DNA from: Mansonella perstans
Lineage: Eukaryota > Nematoda > Chromadorea > Rhabditida > Onchocercidae
DNA length: 64,000 nucleotides
Reading direction: 5' to 3'
Assembly: GCA_037074765.1 (NCBI GenBank)
Contig: JBAMDO010000093.1
Span: forward strand, 124,001-188,000
The stretch's first letter is position 1. Every line of letters starts with the position of its first letter. A program made the position numbers and the translations under genes. Under the pieces are notes generated by a model. It saw nothing but the letters and a program-made list of their open reading frames with translations. It was not told where the DNA came from and did not search any database. Positions 1 to 12,410 of the stretch are shown piece after piece.

Positions 1-2806
1 TTTGAATACCAATGATTCGCGATATGCCATGTTGAGAGACTCGACATACGTCGGGTCACCCAAAACTGTTCTGTCTGTATGACACCTGAAGCACTACTGG
101 AAAACTTCGGTTCGATTTCAAAGCAGAACTTTAATTGCAGAGAATAACAGGAAACAGTAATCATATACTGTGACTTTGATCAGCCGATTTTACAAGACGT
201 ACCCGTTTTCATCTATGATAATTTGCTTTTCCCCTTGTCCATCTTCCACATAACAATTATGCACCAACAAACCATAAACATCTGAATTTAAGTGAATGAT
301 TTATTTTTGATTTAAAGGGATTAAGAACTGAATTATTTTCTGCATCTACTTAAAAGAAAAAGATCATACCGGATAGACATTCCCATCGATGAACAATTTG
401 GTCACCAACTCTTGCATATTTCAATATCGGTCCGTCGATTTCTTCCCTGCGAATTGTATATATACAGTTTGGAAATGGATACTCGTATTCCAGTGCTTCT
501 GTCGCTATCGCACTGTAGAGAATTATTATGTGATTTTGCGGAATTTGAATTATTTTGGTGCTAAAAATCTCTGAAATTTCAATGAAAAATTTTTTAGTTT
601 GATATTTTGATGAAATCAATAAACAAATTATATAAATATCTCCTGTCGGAAATGGCAGCTGCATGGCTTTTCGGCATCTCATTCCGGCGCTCAATCCGAT
701 TTCGCCCAATCTTTAGTTTCCATCTAGTCCCATATTTCAACTGAGAGTTAGATGACATTAGAAAACGAGCTGCTTAGCAAGAAGGGATTTAGTTGCAGTC
801 TTGCCCTAAATAACGGGAAAACGAACCTCACGTCAATGCCGGAAGAAACGGCGCGTACGATTTCTCGATACACACATCTAACGTGAAAAGCTTGGTCAAG
901 TTTCGTTATAAATAACTGAAATAGGAATATTATTATGTACATATAACATAATAATATTCCTCCTATTTTATCTTCGATAATATTCGTTGCATTTCTTTTT
1001 CCCATTCCTCTTTCCTTCTTTTCTTCTTTTATTTCTTACCTTCTCGCTGAGTAATTTCTTATCAAATCTTGAGTCACAGATAGCTTTTGAAAAAAAAAAA
1101 AACTTGTTGCTAATAAATTAGGAATATTCTACAAGTCATATATCAACAATAATTTAAAAAAGCATAAACCTACCGGGTGAAAACTGATAACGAGAATTGT
1201 CGAGAATTGCATGCCTTCGGGTTGCATCTATAATCAGGTGAGAAAAATACGAGATCTAAAACTAATTAAAATTGGCTTTTAATCCTATGCTTCTAATTTA
1301 AAAATCTTATCATACCATTCGTTGTCTATTCATATCGCACTGTCCATGGCTTAAGGTAATAATACCGCCAATTGGATTTGTGCTATCCAAGACTGCTTTG
1401 CCATAATCAACTCGACACTTTGGATTGCTATAGTGACCTTTTACAAATACTTTACCTAAAAAATCATTTTTTTAAATAATTTCCTTTTGTGTGCTAAATA
1501 AATGTGCAATCATTTTAATAATAATCCTTGTTTAATTGTTATTCCAACCAACACATTTGATAAGTGACATCATTTGTCAACTGTATATCATGGCAATAAA
1601 ATTCAAAAAAAAATTTTGCTCGTTACTTCAAATTGTTTGGGTAAAAACTTGAACAGAAATGATAAAGTAGAAGCAGGCAGACATTGAAGAATAGGCTGTT
1701 TATAGAAATGGGGTAGTGAAAATGGATATGAAGTAAATAGTATAACAAATAATATCGAAAGAACAGTTTACTAGGATTTTGAACTTTACCTCGGAATTCT
1801 CTTTTAGTCCTGAATGCTAATTCAATCGTTTCCGGATTGCACTTTATTTCTGGCGATCCAATTAAACCATTATCTGTTTCGACCACTGCCTGTAGCAAAT
1901 GAAAAATTAACTCAATTACTTAATTAGTGAGTGCAAAAATTTTGAAATAAACATTAAATATACAAACCGAGTTTTTGCAGAAATTGAATCCGTAAATCAA
2001 ACCAACTTTTATTTTATTTATGTGTATTTTATTTTTTCGCATTATTTTTTTGTTGTCTTTTAATTGCTGCAATCTATTTATTAATTTCGCTCAATTTCTA
2101 GAAGCAAAATTTAAGGAATCACGGGATTTCAAAAAGTGAAATACTTATTGCGGACTATAAATTGTGCTACTTGTGTCATTTAGCAATTTACCATCATTTT
2201 CGAACACTTGAAAGAAGTAAAATCAATTTCATTTTTAAAAGTTGATGAGGAAAAGATAAAAAGATTTTATGCCCACAACATTTCCTCTAATCGTCAATGA
2301 GACAGGAAAATGTCAAGGTTTATCCATTTCTCATTTCAACCTTCCTCAGCCTTCGTTATTCAAAAATTGACTTGGTCAAAGTAATAAAGATAATGGTTGG
2401 TTGTGAACGCTTCGAGAATAAGTTTATGATCTATTAAATTCACACAATACTGATGTAGTTACCCAATTTTGATAAATATATATCTAAAAATAAAAAAAAT
2501 TGTGTTTTTAAAATACTTTTGGTTCCATGATTGTGACCAGTCATCTATAACTCTATAAGATACTAATTAAACCTCGAAATGAATATTTCTCTTTTTCTTT
2601 TTGTTATGATAGTTATATCTTACTGCTGTGCCCTGGCTGCTTTTCAAACTTTAGGATTCATATTTATATCAAATATCAAAAGAATCACAGTATCTGTTTA
2701 TAGAATTAAACAAGAGATGATATGTAAATGGACTTACTTCAGACGATTTGCATAAGATGAACCATAAGAAGTACAAAAGACTGGCGAAGTCGTACCTCAG
2801 AAGCAT
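1..2806 (-). CDS. Cuticlin-like ZP-domain protein, 3' end outside the window
   Basis: Exons (joined on the - strand): 2806-2738, 1889-1790, 1455-1316, 1227-1174, 915-827, 512-370, 281-203, 85-1; every junction keeps frame and 253 residues are present. The start at 2806 gives a signal peptide (hydrophobic FASLLYFLWFILC) ending near residue 22. A strong GTAAGT donor follows it. A ZP domain begins at about residue 28 (DNGLIGSPEIKC) and contains GKVFVKGHYSNPKC, the pair PNC/WEC around an IDGPILKYARVGDQ segment, and GLLVHNCYVEDGQG, with eight cysteines in ZP spacing so far. ZP cuticlins of nematodes are secreted or membrane-tethered, are cleaved, and polymerise into cuticle ribbons (alae) or apical matrix. 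The remaining ZP-C half, furin site and C-terminal membrane segment would lie to the left of base 1. The donor after residue ~140 (GTTCGT) is weak but is the only one that keeps frame. Which cuticlin paralogue this is cannot be told here. Confidence 0.87.
923..961. repeat. Perfect 16-bp inverted repeat inside a cuticlin intron
   Basis: Bases 923-938 and 946-961 are exact reverse complements, separated by a 7-base spacer. The hairpin lies in the intron before the exon at 915-827 and stops only 4 bases from the CAG acceptor, so it covers the place where a branch point would normally be. Confidence 0.9.
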
Positions 2807-3863
2807 TTCAGATTCTTTCCTCCCTTTCTGTAAATAAAATTTTTGACTTCTAACTGTAATTACACCTTTGGGCCTCACGGCGAGTTACTGGCAGTTACTA
2901 ATTACTTTTTCGCAATTACTGACAAATTGGAAGAAATCAAGCTCGAAACATACATACAAACTTGCTTCCATTCCACTTTACTTTCAGAAACATTTAAGAT
3001 TATTTACAGAAACATTCAAGCACACAGTCCAATCACTCCACCTAAAGTATGTAAAGCACTTATTGACTAATGAATTGTATTTAGGAATTTCTGTCCCTAT
3101 GAACTTGCACCATCATCGGGCCAAAATAATTCAGGAAAGCTATAAAAACATTTATTGTATCGAATATATTCAGAAACAAAATTTGTCATTTAAAAACGTC
3201 AAGTATGGAAGCATTGACGACTCAAAACTTTTGATGCAATTAATTTTTGATCGCAGGATTATAAGTCATGCATTTATCTCTATTTTTTTTTTTTTTTTGT
3301 GTTACGAATTATAGTTTCTGTTCAGTCGTGAACATAACCATACTTTTTCAATTGCTTTTATATGGGAACTGTCAAGGCGGGACATTTGGACATTTGACAT
3401 CTGGACCTAGTTCCAAACAACATTTGTTTCCAGAAGTTCTTACTCAAGTTTTTATAGATTTGAAGCAAAGGTAAAAGAAAGGAATTTCATAGGCTTGCTA
3501 ATATTTGGAATTCAATCATGCTGAACCAATACACCACAAAATGAACTTTTTAAAAAGTGACAAAAATTCATGATAAATTTGGTTAGACATTATTGTATTT
3601 TTAGTTAGATATTATTGTTTTGCATCAAAAATGATTAATAGTAAAGAACACTCAGGAAAGAACTGAGCGAAAAATGAAGCGTGACCAGTGGTCAGTAAAC
3701 CCAATAGTCCCATTCCAATTATGAAGTATTGGCCATTATGGAAGCAAAGTTTTTAAGTGCTGAAGATGGAATATTTTAAGAATATGTACTTGGGAACACA
3801 AGAGTACTCAGTAAAGCAAAGAAAAACTTTTATTACAGTTAGCAAGTTGCAGCATCTCTTGCA

Positions 3864-3894
3864 TTAGAAACGCAGATGCTATTTGCGTTTCTAA
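3864..3894. repeat. 11-bp inverted repeat
   Basis: TTAGAAACGCA at 3864-3874 is exactly complementary to 3884-3894, with a 9-base loop. It lies in intergenic DNA and no function is implied by the sequence. Confidence 0.8.
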
Positions 3895-4100
3895 CGCTAA
3901 GGAAAAATGAAAAGATAAAAACTTAGTCCAGAATAAGTTGAACAATAAAGATTAGTTCTGAGCATTCATAACTATATGAAAGTTCAATAATTAGTTTAAT
4001 AAAACAATTTAACTCTGTAAATAGCACATAAAAATTATATTATGTTAAGTTTAAACTTAATTGCTCAAATTTATTTAAAGTTTATTTGCAGTAGGAAAGG

Positions 4101-4403
4101 ATGAAGCTAAATGAATTGATGATAAAGAAGGAAAGAAAAAAAAGTTTCCTGAGTAAAAAGTTTTACATAATTCTGATCCGTGAGCTTGTTGCACATAATC
4201 TGAAAAACAAAAACAGGGAAATTGAATTGGATATTGACACCGAGCTATGTTGCAGCGTTGGCAGTGCTGATTTTCTTTCCATATATAGGAGAGATGGGCA
4301 AAAAGTCGTAAGAGCTTGGCTAAGTAACTGTGAAAAGGGCCTTGACAGGTCAATAATCGTTTTCCTACACTTCATAAATCACTTTCGACTAAGTCGTAAT
4401 TGA
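4101..4403 (+). CDS. Possible small single-exon gene, unknown product
   Basis: A 100-residue ORF beginning MKLNELMIKKERKK and ending HFRLSRN. The ATG sits 9 bases after a good TTTATTTGCAG acceptor (ends 4091), as expected for a trans-spliced nematode message. The amino-acid mix is balanced (acidic ELDIDTEL, basic N-terminus) rather than the Phe/Ile/Lys-rich pattern of random AT-rich frames. I recognise no domain, no signal peptide and no membrane segment, and see no poly(A) signal just downstream. It could be an orphan gene or simply a chance ORF; the second is somewhat more likely. Confidence 0.25.
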   Translation: MKLNELMIKKERKKSFLSKKFYIILIRELVAHNLKNKNREIELDIDTELCCSVGSADFLSIYRRDGQKVVRAWLSNCEKGLDRSIIVFLHFINHFRLSRN

Positions 4404-4420
4404 TCATAACATAAAAATAT

Positions 4421-4509
4421 TTGGTGCAAGGCCGTTGAATACATACTATCTCCATTTCAATTTTTTGGTACAAGGCCGCCTACAAATACATATATCTTCG
4501 TTCAACTTT
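4421..4509. repeat. Two degenerate ~44-bp tandem copies
   Basis: A unit beginning TTGGTGCAAGGCCG at 4421 recurs at 4465 as TTGGTACAAGGCCG. The following ~30 bases (ATACATA...ATCT...TTCAA) are similar with small gaps. It is an old local duplication next to the small ORF. Confidence 0.7.
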
Positions 4510-7500
4510 CCACTGAGCTGTCATAACTGATGATTTTTTTTTTCTGAAAAACAAAGCTACTTTCATTAACTTCAACTGAAGAGGTCAATCATAATTTTAT
4601 ATGAAAATTTCTATTTAGTAGGAGAGGATTGCAATGATTATCATTATATTAATTCTTACGATAAAATTTGACATTATGAGGTCATTTTAAAATTATGAAC
4701 GGATCAACAATTGAAAAATCGCTTGTTAACTGAGCCTTTCTTTTTTTCTTCTGCAAAAGAAGTTGATATTATAAAATTGGAAAATAAGTGAAAATTAGAT
4801 ATTTTATGCAGGAAGAAACTATCCGCAGTTTTAAAGCAAGGAAAGGTGGAACAAGAACAGTGCAGTAAGTATTATGAATGTTCTTGTACGTATAAACAAA
4901 GTGTATCGATACTTATCTCCTCTCAACTCCATTTCTCTTTCGTATTTCTTATTTCCTATGTAAAAAATAAAAACTATAAGCAATATTACCATTTAATCAG
5001 GAGATCCGAACTGTTTAAACTAATTCGAGCAAAAAATTATCCACATTTTAAATGTTATATCAAAAATTGATCACTTGTCAAATGCAGTTGCCAGTAATAG
5101 CCGAAAATCTACTCAGTTTGGAAATAAGGCAGTAAATTTGACGAAAAGATTCAATAAATCGAATCGGAGTGTAAAGAAATGTAAATATATGAGAAATAAA
5201 ATTTTGCAAATAGATAATCTTTTAGGAAATATTTTATGAGTTATAAAAAAGTGTTCTTGCCTACCATTTGTAGACGTATAAGAGAGAAATCTTTGGCGCG
5301 TAATACCATCCATCAGTAAATACAAAGATTGCAAATCATTTGGAGTTATGCTTCACTGAATTTGTTCGATGAAATTCTTGCATTCATGATATATAATTTA
5401 GATATATATTGCAGATGAATGTTTCAAGTGCAATAATAGCTTCACTTTTCGATTTAATATTTCAATTTTAAAATATCAAGCAGTATTATATGAAATTTCA
5501 ATGATCTTCAAATTGACCTGCAGGTGCCATTTCAATAACTAATAATTATTCGTGAAAGCAGTATTTTTGAGGCTGGGAGGACATTTCTTATTTCCGGCTT
5601 GCATTTCGTTACAAAAGTACCTTAGATCGTATCATTAAAACCTTTAAATTGACTCTATGATACTGATCAAATCATAATGATAACAAGAATTAAGGGAATC
5701 CGCATAAACGGCATGAGATTTTTTGTTAATAAATAGATATCGACATATGAAGCACTAAAGAAAAGAAATGAACATGTCCTTGAAATTGAAGGGAAAAAAG
5801 TATGAATAAAAACAAATTAGCGAAATGTGATGGCAAACGATAAAAGTACACTTATAACAGATATAAACTTCTTAATTGCATTTTGGTTACTCGTTCCGAC
5901 AAAAATTATCAACTCGCAACATTACGCACATTAAATATATCGATTTGTCACCAGTTCGTACCACTGCTTTATCTATCATTCGACCACTTCCTGATTATTA
6001 TTGATTGTTGTCAGAAAGGTTATTACATCGAATAACTTATCTCTATTTCTTTACACTTTTTGGATAACTTTTTGGATTCTGCATGAAAGAGTAATAAGAC
6101 AACATGGATTGCTACTGAAATTTAATCGTGTTTCTACGAAGATAATTTAATTATATTTCGAGGAAGATATTCTCGTTCAACAAATGGAAACAACGGTAAT
6201 TTTCATAACCAAATTTTGTTTCTAACTGAAATTAATGAATACATATTGAAGCAAACGCAAATAAATGGACAAATAATAACTATCAGACAATTTTATATTG
6301 TGATATTGAAGGATTTGGTAAGTTTCAGAAAAAATAGGCGATGATTCAAAGACGAATGGATCGGAAAAAAGATAGTTATGATACTTAGTTTCTGACACGT
6401 GTAAATAATCTAAAATCTTAGAAATACTTTCGAGAAGACTATTAGCAGTCTCAAGGAGTAAGAGGTCATAATGACTGAATTGGGGCGAGCAATATTTTTA
6501 ATGGAAGTGACAAGGTAGACATCTTAAACGGAGCAGTTTTGCATAAAGATGATAGGAGAAGGAATATGAGGCAAGAGAGGTACAATTAAAAATGGTAAGG
6601 CAGGAAAAGCGGACAGAATGCAGGCATATTTCTGAGAGCCATAGAGTACTGTTTTGTTGCAACCAAAAATGATAAACGTTCAATTATATCGAGAAAAGAA
6701 GGTATTGAGAAAGAATAAAGGAGCGGAAGAGGAGGATCCGTTTCCGCGATTCAATAGAATGCAATTGAAGAAGGCTACTTTTGTTGTTGGCTGGCGACAG
6801 TTGCAGAGTGTCATAGTGTCAGGTCGCTGTAAGGTACTTCAAGTCCAAGTACACTTATTAATGATTGTATTATATTGAAGTAATCGATCCAAGACATCAT
6901 GCATATAGAAACTAATTTCAAAAACCTCAGCACTTAAAGGATGAACTGCAAATAGTTGTCAAAGCAACATGAAAATATTAAATTTCTATAAAATGAAAAG
7001 TTAAGCAAACAAAATCAAATCAGTTTTTTTAAAATATCGTAGAAGTAGAAACACGGAACACCCACACATGAACATGAGAGATCGGAACAAATATAAAATA
7101 AGAGACGTTAACAACAAAGTAATAATCATCATCCATCAACGAATGGATTATTTAAAATTGCGAATTTGAAGGACACACGAGAAATTTTAACACAATCTAC
7201 AACGAAGGTTTGGATGAAATTGGAGGCACTGTAAGGGCGACTAACTGCAAACTCTTATATCCATTTCAATAAAATAAAATGCTTCTCATTAAATATTTTG
7301 TAATAATGTGTTCCCACAGCTACATTGTATTTTCCTGCACAATTCTTGTTGTGATACGGACAAATGATTTTATCCTAAATTGATTTTATTCCAATTTGGT
7401 CCTAATTTCGCTGAAATTTTTGCTGAATCTGATGATAGATTATTTTGCACTTTCTTCCCTTTGCGAGGAGAACAAGAGATTTGGCTAGATTTTCTGTTCC

Positions 7501-10500
7501 TTATATATACCATTAATTATCACATTGCAAAGTCATGTCGCAATGTTATCTTCATTGTCATCCAACACTATCGTTGTTTAATGTCATAATTATGTGTGAG
7601 GCTCCATAAATTAGGCTAAAACTGATTAAGAACTAATAAATAGAATTTATATAACACACAATACCACTATTGATGATATTATGTTAAAATAATAACTATT
7701 AATATAAAAACTATAACTATATTATAGAACGATTTTTTGGCTGGTGGTAATGTTTCAGCTCAGCATTCATTGAATATTCCATTTGTGATGATTCGCTGCA
7801 GTAAGGATGTTAAAATATCCAGTTAGCACCATTTTTGCTGCGATCAGCTCTACAGGACCGCGATGAGAGTGACATTTGCTACTTAGGACAGACTCTTCTT
7901 TGCTAGCAAAACAATAATTATCTATTATGATAGTTTCTCGGCTTTATCCTTTATTTTATTATAGGTTCAGCTTAATGACTTTCTGCAGTTAAAATAATAA
8001 GCCAAAAAAGAGGCAAAAAGTAGATTTAAAAAGTTTTGCCATAATTTCTGGAACGGATGCGAAGTAATAAGCTTTTTTTAAAGCCATTTTGCACTAAACT
8101 TTTGAAAATTAAGACGAAGAATTCTGCTTTGCAGGCGTCGAAAAGTGGTAGAAGTGGAATGAAATGAGTGTCGAATAAAGAGGAAATTTTTTTTTGCTTC
8201 CAACCATTATTTGAAAATATTTGTTAAGCTGAACACCATTCTCTAAATATAGCTGAAAATAAGGCAGTGAGTGAAAAGAGTATTTTTAGTCCGATGGATA
8301 TGCAGAAAAGAAAAAAAAATTAAGAACTTAAAGGACTTCAATTCAAATTTACTTTGCTTTTATAACAAGTTAAAATTAACAAAGTGAGAGATATAGAAAG
8401 TAACGCAGTAATCAAATATTGCTCACCACATACTGATTCAACGAAGTAAAATAAGAACTTTGTTAATTTTTGAAATATAACTGGTCTCAAGACTTATATT
8501 ACTTTTCAAAACTTTCAGAAAATTGAAGTCTTAAAAATATGTCCACAATTGAATTTAAAAATGCGCATGCTTTACATGCGATACAAAATGCAATGAAACA
8601 TTATTGAATGAAAAATACGACAATGAAACAATGAGTGATAATACTGATGCCTGAAGTTTAAGGTATGATTGTCATTAAGACAAGATCCTAGGAAAAAGAT
8701 GATAACTATGAATGAGTCATCAGGAAATAGAAAATTCGATGCTCAGCAAGGTATATTAACATTTCTTACACTGCAGTGGCTTATTAAGCAACCGTTTATG
8801 CGGTGACGCACATTCAATAAAAAAAATGAATAAGTTCATGCATTTAAGACTGAGTTGCTTCTGGACCAATTCAACAATTAGTTTGCTTCGTTCAAGCTAT
8901 TTCTTTTCATTTAACACTAACTATTTTAATTTTGTGTAACCCAAACTTACAAGTCTAAAACATTCGAAGAAGTGTTGTAAAAGTGAACCAACATATTCAT
9001 TTGGAAAGAGATAATCTTCACAGTGCAATAAGCGTATTTCAGAGGTCGCTAAAAAACAATTCAGACCAAAGGATTCAAATAAAAAAAATTCAATCTTGAA
9101 AATTACAGAAAAACTGAGGGAAATAGTGTTGAGAAATTTGCAGCAATCAATGAGTAATAAGATACAAGGAAAAGATGGCCAGATCACTGAGTAACAACAT
9201 GTCCTGAATCAGGTACATCAAATGCTTGCTGCTGAAAACATTGCAGAAAACGCGCATTGGTTTATTCCAATCAAATCAATAAATTGTTAAAATTGTATGA
9301 CAGTCATCTTGAAAATATTCGTCTGCATTCATGTAATATTCAAATGTATTTTACTAAACCACTTTAAATTTCTTGTTACTAAAGTTTTTTAATTAAAACA
9401 ACTCTCAACAGACAGCGACACAGGAGAATTTTCCAAAAACTATTTGAAAATTTGCGAAAAGTACAAAAGGGATTTTGTAGAATCATAGAAGGAAAGATCA
9501 AAAACTATGCAAGGTGTGATCATAAAATATGGTTTCGAAATAAAAAAAAAAAAAAAAATCGTTGTTGAATTCTGTTGAAGATAGCTGAAGTAATTATTTT
9601 CCAGTAAAATAAAAGATAATATGCCATAAGAATCTACTCTTAAAAAGGTGCAAAGGAGCTGCACTTGAAATACTTGGAATTACTTGGCTTCACCACTTGT
9701 CTTTATGTAAGCGTAACTGCCAAAACAGAAAATTCATCTAAGCTTTAACATTTAAAAAATCATTGCAGAAAAATCTCTTCTACAAATAATATGCAAGCCA
9801 AACATTCAGTATTTTCTGCAATGCAGCTAGCCAGCCAATTGGACGAAGGAATCTGTCATCTGTCATCTTAGATATTATCATTGTGCTGCTGTATTAGCCA
9901 ATCTTTTGTCACATTGCGCATAGTGGCAATGATCATCGAATAGTGGCAAATTATAAGTAGTATCATTTCGTGTACCAATTTGCAGGATCCCTCTGAAGAT
10001 GCCGAAAAAATTAATCAGCCAGTTTGCGTGATATTTCCCTTATGTTGTGAACTCTTAAATCGTCCAGTTCACTGCAAAAATAAGATTAATGTGTTCCGGA
10101 ATCGGGAGATATTATCTGATAAAAGGTTGAAATAAACAAAATCTGTTTTGCACAGAGATTTCAACTATCAGCTAAAGTTTACCTTGGTTAACAACATTTG
10201 TTACAGTTTATCATTATGTCTTTTCATTTATTGTTCATTGATTACTTGCCAAGTCTCTCATTAATCATATTTCATTTTTAAAGCAAAGCATTTTTATGGT
10301 ATATATGAATTGCTTGCAGCGTTTATTTCGTTGAACTGTGATAACTGAGGTGATTATTGATGCAGTTGTCACATGAAGGAAAAGTTAATCATTGTATCTT
10401 TCCATTTACTGTTCAATCACTCAACCTTGTGCTTTCTACATATTCAATTTATAACCTAATCCATGAAAAATCCTACAACTGCACCGAGAAATCAGTAACT

Positions 10501-11719
10501 TTTGTCACTACTTTACGAAATACGAATGCGAAGTTTATTGATTATGTAGTTAGATAGGTATCGCATCCTAATCATTGTAAGCGTTAAAATTAAATTCTGT
10601 TATTAAAAATTTAAAAAAAAAATTGTCGCAACACTCTGTAGAAAGTGTTTCTTATTTTTATTAGCGACAAATTTTAACGACTTTTTCTTGATCCTAAAAA
10701 AATTTTAAATAATTTCTTTCCCTCAATTTATTTTTTCACTAAATAAGAGTGATTTAGAAGTAAATCAATCGGATACAGTTTAATTTTTTCATTGAGGATA
10801 TTTCTGGAATGGAGTGGACAAGAAGAGCTCTCATCACTTAAGAAATATTTTATTGGAAGAAAAAAGTGAAGTAAGGAAAGATAGTTTCCTGTAATAACTC
10901 CCTTGCTGTACATGAGATGTTCTGATAGAGATGCCTTTCCATTTCTTTATCTTTCGTGATTTTCACTTATAGTTCACTTGATTCAAGGTGTGTGTGTGTG
11001 AACCGTATTTTAAATTCTATCTGTAAAAACAGTTCAAGATTTGCTAAAGCATCATCCATCTTTGGAAGATGCCTTATGAATGGTAATAGAAATTAGGCAA
11101 TTTAATTTTCTCAAATCATATAAATCAGCAATAGGTTAGATGTGTGTATTTATATGATTCAAAGAATACTCTCTTCTCTAAAATTTGTTAGACAATAAAA
11201 CATTTGGAAATTGTTGCTCTTTATCAAATAAATAACGTTAATTGTGAATGGCATGAATTATTTTAAAAAAAAAAAAAAAAAAAAATGAAAAAACTAGAAT
11301 TATTAACAAATTATTTCGCTAACAATAATGTCAAAAAAAGGAATTCATTGATTATTGCAATCAATAATCCATTTGCTAATGCTTTGATGTAAGGATTTGC
11401 ATTCGAAGAAATAAACTTAAAATCGCTTAAAATTTTTTATAAATTAGCACTTTTTTCTAGTAAAATAATGTATAATCAAATTGGTTCCTCATTTGAGACA
11501 TTTTTAATTTTATTTCTTTAAGAAACAACAGCATATTCATTAAAATTTCAATAAAAATTTACACAACTGATGAAGAATATGAACTTAAATGATATTCAAC
11601 TCTGCCTTATAACTAACTTTCAATGAATCTTCGCCATCCAATGAAATTAATTTATCAAATTGAAAGCAAATCCTTCTGTCAACGTGAAATTACGAAAAGG
11701 GTGAGAAATAGAAATTGCG

Positions 11720-11846
11720 CTGTAGCACTGTGAACATTGATTGAGCAGTACGTAGACCAGGCAGGTAATGTTAAATCACGTAGCGGTCATTGTTGCTGTC
11801 GTTTCATCGAGGTTTTCAGTATTTTGTGTTGGAGTATAATTGCGTG
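11720..11846 (+). promoter_or_regulatory. Probable promoter and noncoding first exon of the hnRNP K gene
   Basis: This stretch is richer in GC than its surroundings and ends with a strong donor (GCGTG|GTAAGT, intron starting at 11847). The next acceptor on the strand in front of coding sequence is ACAATTTAG ending at 12400, ten bases before the hnRNP K start codon. I infer a 5' UTR exon spliced to the first coding exon. The transcription start is not visible, and a trans-spliced leader at 12401 is the alternative. Confidence 0.35.
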
Positions 11847-12410
11847 GTAAGTATGCAACAGTGACGTAGTATAAATGTTACGTAGATAATACATTGCAGG
11901 AAGGTTATTCTTATTGTAGAACTCTCCCGTTTGATACTTGTATCATGCAATTTCTTTTTTTTTTTTTAACATACTTTTAAAACGGAATAACATCGATGGC
12001 AAATATTTGGTTTGGACGAAATATGAAATCATCTCGCTAGCGGAATGAATGTGCAGGCATTTCTGTAGTATACTTCTCTATATAAAGACATTCTCTCTAC
12101 ACTTTTTCAATATCTTTCAATGCAGTGAAATACAATGACGTTTGTTATATGTATGATAGCTTAAAAAATAGTTTGTTAAAGTGTATTAAGCTATAGTTTT
12201 CTTGTTTTATCTGTAATTAGTTCTTTTATGATAAGAAATTGAGAATTGCTTTGATAATGAATGAAAGAAATTGTTATAATTTTTGTTGATTTTATCAAGT
12301 GATTTTTTTTTTTCTTTGCTAATTACACTGCATAGCATAAATCGTTGTTTGGAAAGATGTTTAGTGTAATTTGTATTTCAGAATTTTTTTTACAATTTAG
12401 CAGAAGAGGG

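Larger units (their letters stand above)
2807..11779. other. Gene-poor intergenic stretch of about 9 kb
   Basis: No exon chain with consistent splice sites and a recognisable product was found on either strand between the divergent starts of the cuticlin gene (leftward) and the hnRNP K gene (rightward). It contains one possible small ORF (4101-4403), a short degenerate tandem repeat (4421-4509), an inverted repeat (3864-3894), scattered A/T homopolymers and a short GT run near 10987. A second open stretch at about 6669-6878 (MINVQLYREK...) reads partly protein-like but has no homology that I can name. Regulatory DNA for both flanking genes presumably lies here. Confidence 0.6.

Noticed and set aside
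350..709. 119-residue - strand ORF as a single exon
   Set aside because: It contains the ZP exon 370-512 but otherwise runs through an intron with a clear CTACAG acceptor at 513.
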